Of a stretch of 47,287 nucleotides of DNA, positions 43,804 through 47,287 are shown one piece after another (the first letter of the stretch is position 1; every line of letters begins with the position of its first letter). The translations under genes were made by a program, and so were the position numbers. The stretch lies in the NCBI GenBank assembly GCA_947258495.1, contig CAMYIN010000065.1, forward strand, positions 1 through 47,287, in the 5' to 3' direction. The notes beneath the pieces are model-generated. The model made no database searches, had not been told where the DNA came from, and worked only from the letters and a program-made list of their open reading frames with translations. The DNA comes from an uncultured Gammaproteobacteria bacterium (GTDB lineage: Bacteria > Pseudomonadota > Gammaproteobacteria > Arenicellales > JAANXG01).

Positions 43804-44851
43804 TATTGACCAGCGTCACTCGGCGGTTCAAGGCGCGGCCGTCGTCCGTAGCGTTGGAGGCGATCGGTTGGGTTTCTCCGAAGCCTTTGACTTCAAAAAT
43901 GCTTCCCGGAATCTCGTACTCTTCCGCCAGCGTCCGCATCACGGTGATCGCACGGCGATACGACAGATCCATGTTGTAACCATCTCCGCCCGTGTTGTCG
44001 GTATGGCCTTCAATACGGATACGCGTACCGTTGAGTTCCGGGGACTTCAGGGCATTCGCGATTTCCAGAATCTGTACGTGTCCCTCGGATTTGATCTTGT
44101 CCGAGTCGTACGCGAAGTTCACGGTCAGATCGACTTTTCCTTGAGACGTCGACAGGGCATTTTTAATGTCCCGGGCGGGCGTTACCGAGGGACGCGCCGT
44201 GGCGGCTTGACTCGGACAGGTGGCCGGCCCGTCGAATATTGCACCGGAGGTCGTTGCGCCCCCCATGTCGTTGCCCACGAGTTTCGCGCCCACGAGCACG
44301 GCACCCGTGAAATCGGTGTTGTCCAGGTCGTTACCGACGATTTTCGCGTTGACCAGGCAGGAGTTGCGTAAGGCCGCCCCGCGCATATCAACGCCCTTGA
44401 ATTTGGCCTCCTTCAGGTTTGCGCCGGACATGCGCGCGCCGCGCAGGTCGGAGCCGGTAAAGATCGCCCCCGCCAGATTGGCGTTAGTGAAATTGGCGCT
44501 GCGCAGATCGGAGCTGCTGAACACCGCGCCGGCAAGATCCTGTCCGCTGAAGTCGTGACCGCGCAGGTCGCTGGCTACGAAGCGTTTTCCCGAAACTGAA
44601 CCACCGCCTTCGGCTTCTTCGTCGATGATTACGCCGGGAACGGCGATGCCTCCATTATTTATAATGACGCCGGGAAGCCTTACACCCCCTTCATCCACCG
44701 TCACACCCGGTAATTTCACGCCTTCTTCGGTAATCTCCACTCCCGGCAGCCGGATCGTCCCTCCACCAGCGGGTTGGTCCGCAATTGTCATCGTCGGAAC
44801 GAATGCGAACGTCAACGCCGATGCCAAGATACCTATACGGGTGTTAGACAT
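43793..44851 (-). CDS. Pentapeptide-repeat OmpA-family protein with LPGV repeats
   Basis: The 352-residue exported protein starts at ATG 44851 after AGGAGG; the upstream frame to 44899 is rejected. After a signal peptide it has four ~12-16-residue repeats built on LPGV or VPGV (about 30-75). Then come pentapeptide repeats of the A-(D/N)-L-x-x type (about 95-205; SDLRSANFTNANLAGAIF), and a C-terminal OmpA peptidoglycan-binding domain (about 240-350; RIRIEGHTDNTG, RRAITVMRTLAEEY, RALNRRVTL). Fusion of pentapeptide repeats to OmpA is unusual. It should bind peptidoglycan and present the repeat solenoid in the periplasm or at the surface. Confidence 0.87.
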   Translation of the reverse strand: MSNTRIGILASALTFAFVPTMTIADQPAGGGTIRLPGVEITEEGVKLPGVTVDEGGVRLPGVIINNGGIAVPGVIIDEEAEGGGSVSGKRFVASDLRGHDFSGQDLAGAVFSSSDLRSANFTNANLAGAIFTGSDLRGARMSGANLKEAKFKGVDMRGAALRNSCLVNAKIVGNDLDNTDFTGAVLVGAKLVGNDMGGATTSGAIFDGPATCPSQAATARPSVTPARDIKNALSTSQGKVDLTVNFAYDSDKIKSEGHVQILEIANALKSPELNGTRIRIEGHTDNTGGDGYNMDLSYRRAITVMRTLAEEYEIPGSIFEVKGFGETQPIASNATDDGRALNRRVTLVNISN

Positions 44852-45102
44852 AGGAAACCTCCTGCACATGAATTTATGCCCAATATTTAAGCGCGACACG
44901 CCAGGCTGTCTCTGGATGTTCAGCCTATGAAACCGGAAATTTGCGCGATTTTATAGTGAGCTTAGACCGCGAAACCCGGATAACAAGGTAATTCTCCGGC
45001 GGTGGGCCCGGCGTGCTGGGATCGGCGCTGCTCCCGCACGCGTGCGTATGCAGGTGCCGGCTGCCTCGGGTTCGCGCGGCGCGTGATGTCGTACGGCCGC
45101 GT

Positions 45103-45378
45103 TCATCCGCCGATGACCACGTTCCACGGGCGGATGGTCCATTTCGTCACCAGACCGTTCTTGACGTAGGGATCGTCTTCAACAAATCGTTCGACCACGG
45201 ACACGTCTTCGACGTTGAATATCAGCGCCGCGCTGTAGGGCCGTTCCGTGAATGCGCCCGCCATCTTCAGCTCACCGCGCTGCAGTGCCTGCTTGGCTCC
45301 CGCCAGGTGCGCGTCTCTGTACGCTTCCCGGCGCTCAAGGTACTCATCCACGTAGTCGTAAAAAAGCATGTAATACAT
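45103..45378 (-). CDS. YciI-like protein
   Basis: A 91-residue protein with the YciI/ABM-like fold: YYMLFYDYVDEYLERREAYRDAHLAGAKQAL, the conserved R-x-A-H pattern with His, GGE-like turn (RGELKMAGAF) and D-P-Y motif (EDDPYVKNGLVTKW). Family members are small dehydrogenase- or monooxygenase-related enzymes of uncertain reaction. ATG 45378 follows AGGAGGCA. It has no functional partner nearby. Confidence 0.85.
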   Translation of the reverse strand: MYYMLFYDYVDEYLERREAYRDAHLAGAKQALQRGELKMAGAFTERPYSAALIFNVEDVSVVERFVEDDPYVKNGLVTKWTIRPWNVVIGG

Positions 45379-45696
45379 AGTGCCTCCTCGTCTTTTACCG
45401 TCAACTCGATGTAATTGAATGCCGGCGTCTTTGTCAACTTGTTGGGGACAACGAGAGTAATTCCTCGGTAGCTTCTATTGTCAATACTCAAAAGGCGCAC
45501 GTAGCCTGCTACCATAAGGAAAATGCCTGTGAGCGAAATGCCCAATAACGATACGCGCTCAATAGATGACGACCGATCCGAAACGGATTGTGAATTGCAC
45601 CATGGATTGCTAGGAGGCATCGTGTATGACCGGGTGGCTTGAATCGTCGCTTCATCCACGTACCGCCTATCCCCAAGATCGTCTCTGTCATTTTTT
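45379..45696. other. 318-bp region without a gene
   Basis: No open frame resembles a protein. It is moderately AT-rich and precedes RND-pump debris, so it is probably degenerate accessory DNA. Confidence 0.45.
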
Positions 45697-46731
45697 CAAG
45701 GCTGTTCGCTGTTGGTGGCCGCGAGCCTGCTGTTAATCCCATATCTGGGCACCGAGTTTCTACCGCCTAGTGACGAGGGCGAGGTGCGAGTAACCGCTCA
45801 TTTCGAAGTCGGTACGCGCCCTGCTCGCACGCCGGGTTGCTGAGGGCGTCGGCGGCATACACGGGGTCACCGACGTCGAGTTGAGCCGCGAGGCCGGCAT
45901 ACCGCAGCGGGTAATCCACGTTGATCGCGACAAGATCGCGGACCTGGGCTTGAGCGTGCGTGACGTCACTCGCGTCATTGAGACCGCGGTTGCCGGATCC
46001 ACCGCCGGCGAGTATCGCGCCCAGTACAACTCCTACCGCATCCTGTTGCAGCTGGAAGACGCGGAGAAACGCTCGCTGGACGAGATTCTCGACCTGACAC
46101 TGCGCATACCGGACGGCGATCTGGTGGTGCTGCGCAACCTGGTGTCCGTGGAAACAGGATCGGGGCCGGTGACCATTGAACGCAAGGACCAACAGCGGCT
46201 GATCAGTGTGACCGCCAACGTCGCCGGCCGCGATCTGGGCTCGGTGGCTGCGGAGGTGCAGGAACGTCTGGACCAGATTCCGCGGCCGACTGGCTACGAC
46301 TTGATCATCGCCGGGAATTTCGAAGAACAACAGAAGGCATTCGACGAATTGCTCATCTCGTTACTGCTCGCCCTGGCGCTCGTATACATGGTGCTGGCAT
46401 CGCAATATGAATCCCTGCTGGATCCGCTGGTGTCGATGCTTTCGGTGCCGCTGGCCGCTGTGGGGGTGGTGCTGACATTATTTCTCACCAACACCACCCT
46501 CAACCTGCAGTCCGGTATTGGTTGCATCATGCTCGGAGGTATCGTGGTCAACAACGCCATTCTGCTGGTGGACCAAGCCGGCCAATCGCGCCGCGCGGGC
46601 CTCGATACGCAGGCGGCAGTGGCCGAGGCGGGCCGGCGCCGTCTACGGCCCGTGCTCATGACCACGTTTACCACCATTCTCGCGCTGCTGCCGCTGGCCC
46701 TGGGCATAGGCGAGGGCGCCGACCAGCAAGA
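45697..46731 (+). pseudogene. Remnant of an RND-family efflux pump
   Basis: Only the middle of an HAE1/CusA-like pump is left. A first frame encodes LLVAASLLLIPYLGTEFLPPSDEGEVRV up to about 45815; the homologous reading then jumps to another frame ([22 protein letters not shown]) that runs as an intact 290-residue stretch through the periplasmic domain to TM helices [27 protein letters not shown] and [16 protein letters not shown], ending at LGIGEGAD. The start half is missing and the last ~100 residues are replaced by unrelated sequence. So it is truncated at both ends and frame-shifted by a small deletion. Confidence 0.85.
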
Positions 46732-46749
46732 ACGGAAAAGTTGGAAGGA

Positions 46750-46917
46750 ATGAGAACGCTGATCGGCGCGCATAAGCGTGTCGCGTTGGACACTTCCGTC
46801 TGGATCTATCATTTGGACAGGACACAATATGGCAGAAGTGAAGTTTGCGACCTTATAGCAGCAACAATGATAGGTCGAACTGGCCTAAGATCGATCATGC
46901 TTGGCGGGTTATGGTGA
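46750..46917 (+). pseudogene. PIN-domain toxin fragment
   Basis: ATG 46750 encodes a 55-residue product starting [18 protein letters not shown], the first strand and first acidic residue of a PIN ribonuclease domain. After about residue 30 it no longer looks like PIN and stops at TGA 46915. The directly upstream bases (…GERKSWKE-type end before the ATG) may be the tail of an antitoxin gene fused to the RND remnant. Only a fragment remains; no activity is expected. Confidence 0.6.
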
Positions 46918-47287
46918 CACCGCATCGTATGCATTCGACCGTTTCGATACCTCCTTCAATACCGAACCCAAACGTTTTGTTAATCATACGAAAATCGTGA
47001 TACCCCAGCCTGCAAAGGAGTCAAACGAGCAAAAACGGCAATTTTCGCGTAGTGTGTGACAGGTTGTAATCCTCATCCGCAACCAATTGACTCAAACTAC
47101 TGCGCCGCTGCAGCGTCGTTACCATGGGTATGCTCAACGTCACGCTGAACGATGGTGCGCAGGTTGCGCCAAAGCACATAGCACTCATTGAATCGTGTTC
47201 GAAATCAGCTCGCTTTTAATTTGTGTGGGGCGGCGTGTCTTTTCGATCGCGCTGCGTAACAATCTCAGCATACCGAAGCGCGTCGTT
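46918..47287. other. 370-bp region at the right edge without a gene
   Basis: I see no open frame with protein-like composition and no repeat or RNA. It may continue degenerate accessory DNA. Confidence 0.4.

Noticed and set aside
1-47287. CRISPR array, tRNA, rRNA, intact insertion sequence or prophage
   Set aside because: No regularly spaced repeats, cloverleaf-like segment, rRNA core sequence, transposase or phage genes were seen by eye; a covariance-model search was not possible.

Overview
The window is GC-rich, densely coded DNA that looks like the chromosome of a sulfur-oxidising, probably autotrophic or mixotrophic gammaproteobacterium. This rests on gene content: TusA, a YeeE/YedE-type sulfur transporter, three small DsrE-superfamily proteins, exported rhodanese, a YeiH-type sulfate/sulfite exporter, 2-oxoacid:ferredoxin oxidoreductase, Nfn/Sud-type ferredoxin-NAD(P)H oxidoreductases and a COX15-type heme A synthase. 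No species assignment is possible from the sequence alone. I found no rRNA, tRNA, CRISPR array or intact insertion sequence.

Layout. 1-4.1 kb (+): two tandem diguanylate cyclase genes that share a perfect 114-bp segment, then a membrane GGDEF/EAL protein with a periplasmic CxxCH heme site. 4.4-12.2 kb: nfnAB (+) runs convergently into a korA-korB-ferredoxin-fusion operon (-). 12.7-17.8 kb: exported rhodanese (-), a GT2/radical-SAM pair (+) and a B12-binding radical SAM protein (-). 18.0-23.8 kb (-): a probable sulfur-trafficking operon, in transcription order a PAS-LuxR regulator, three small DsrE-like proteins, an ArnT-like membrane glycosyltransferase, YeeE/YedE, TusA and two paralogous tiny membrane proteins. 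24.1-28.0 kb (+): ECF sigma factor, its anti-sigma factor, then a 57-aa membrane protein, an 84-aa protein and a long YeiH-family exporter. 28.0-33.0 kb (+): SRPBCC protein, two small membrane proteins and a giant NfnB-NfnA-like fusion flavoprotein whose reading frame is cut by one in-frame TAG. 33.0-37.9 kb: ctaA, an ATGA-coupled trio containing an antitoxin-like fragment in AT-richer DNA, rarD, an exported protein and hsp20. 38.2-45.4 kb: membrane PDZ/AAA+ regulator, SGNH esterase, Sel1 lipoprotein, pentapeptide-repeat OmpA protein and YciI. 45.7-46.9 kb: remnants of an RND pump and of a PIN toxin.

How the parts may work together (inference). The ECF sigma factor appears to link the two sulfur modules. 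A bipartite motif, GGAATAAA-N14-CGTTT, with identical spacing, lies upstream of the YeiH operon on the plus strand and upstream of the PAS-LuxR/DsrE-like/YeeE/TusA operon on the minus strand. YeeE/TusA/DsrE-like proteins would import and relay sulfane sulfur, while YeiH would export an oxidised sulfur anion. KorAB with its ferredoxin-fusion partner, NfnAB and the fused oxidoreductase would balance ferredoxin and NAD(P)H for carboxylation or oxidation of 2-oxoacids.
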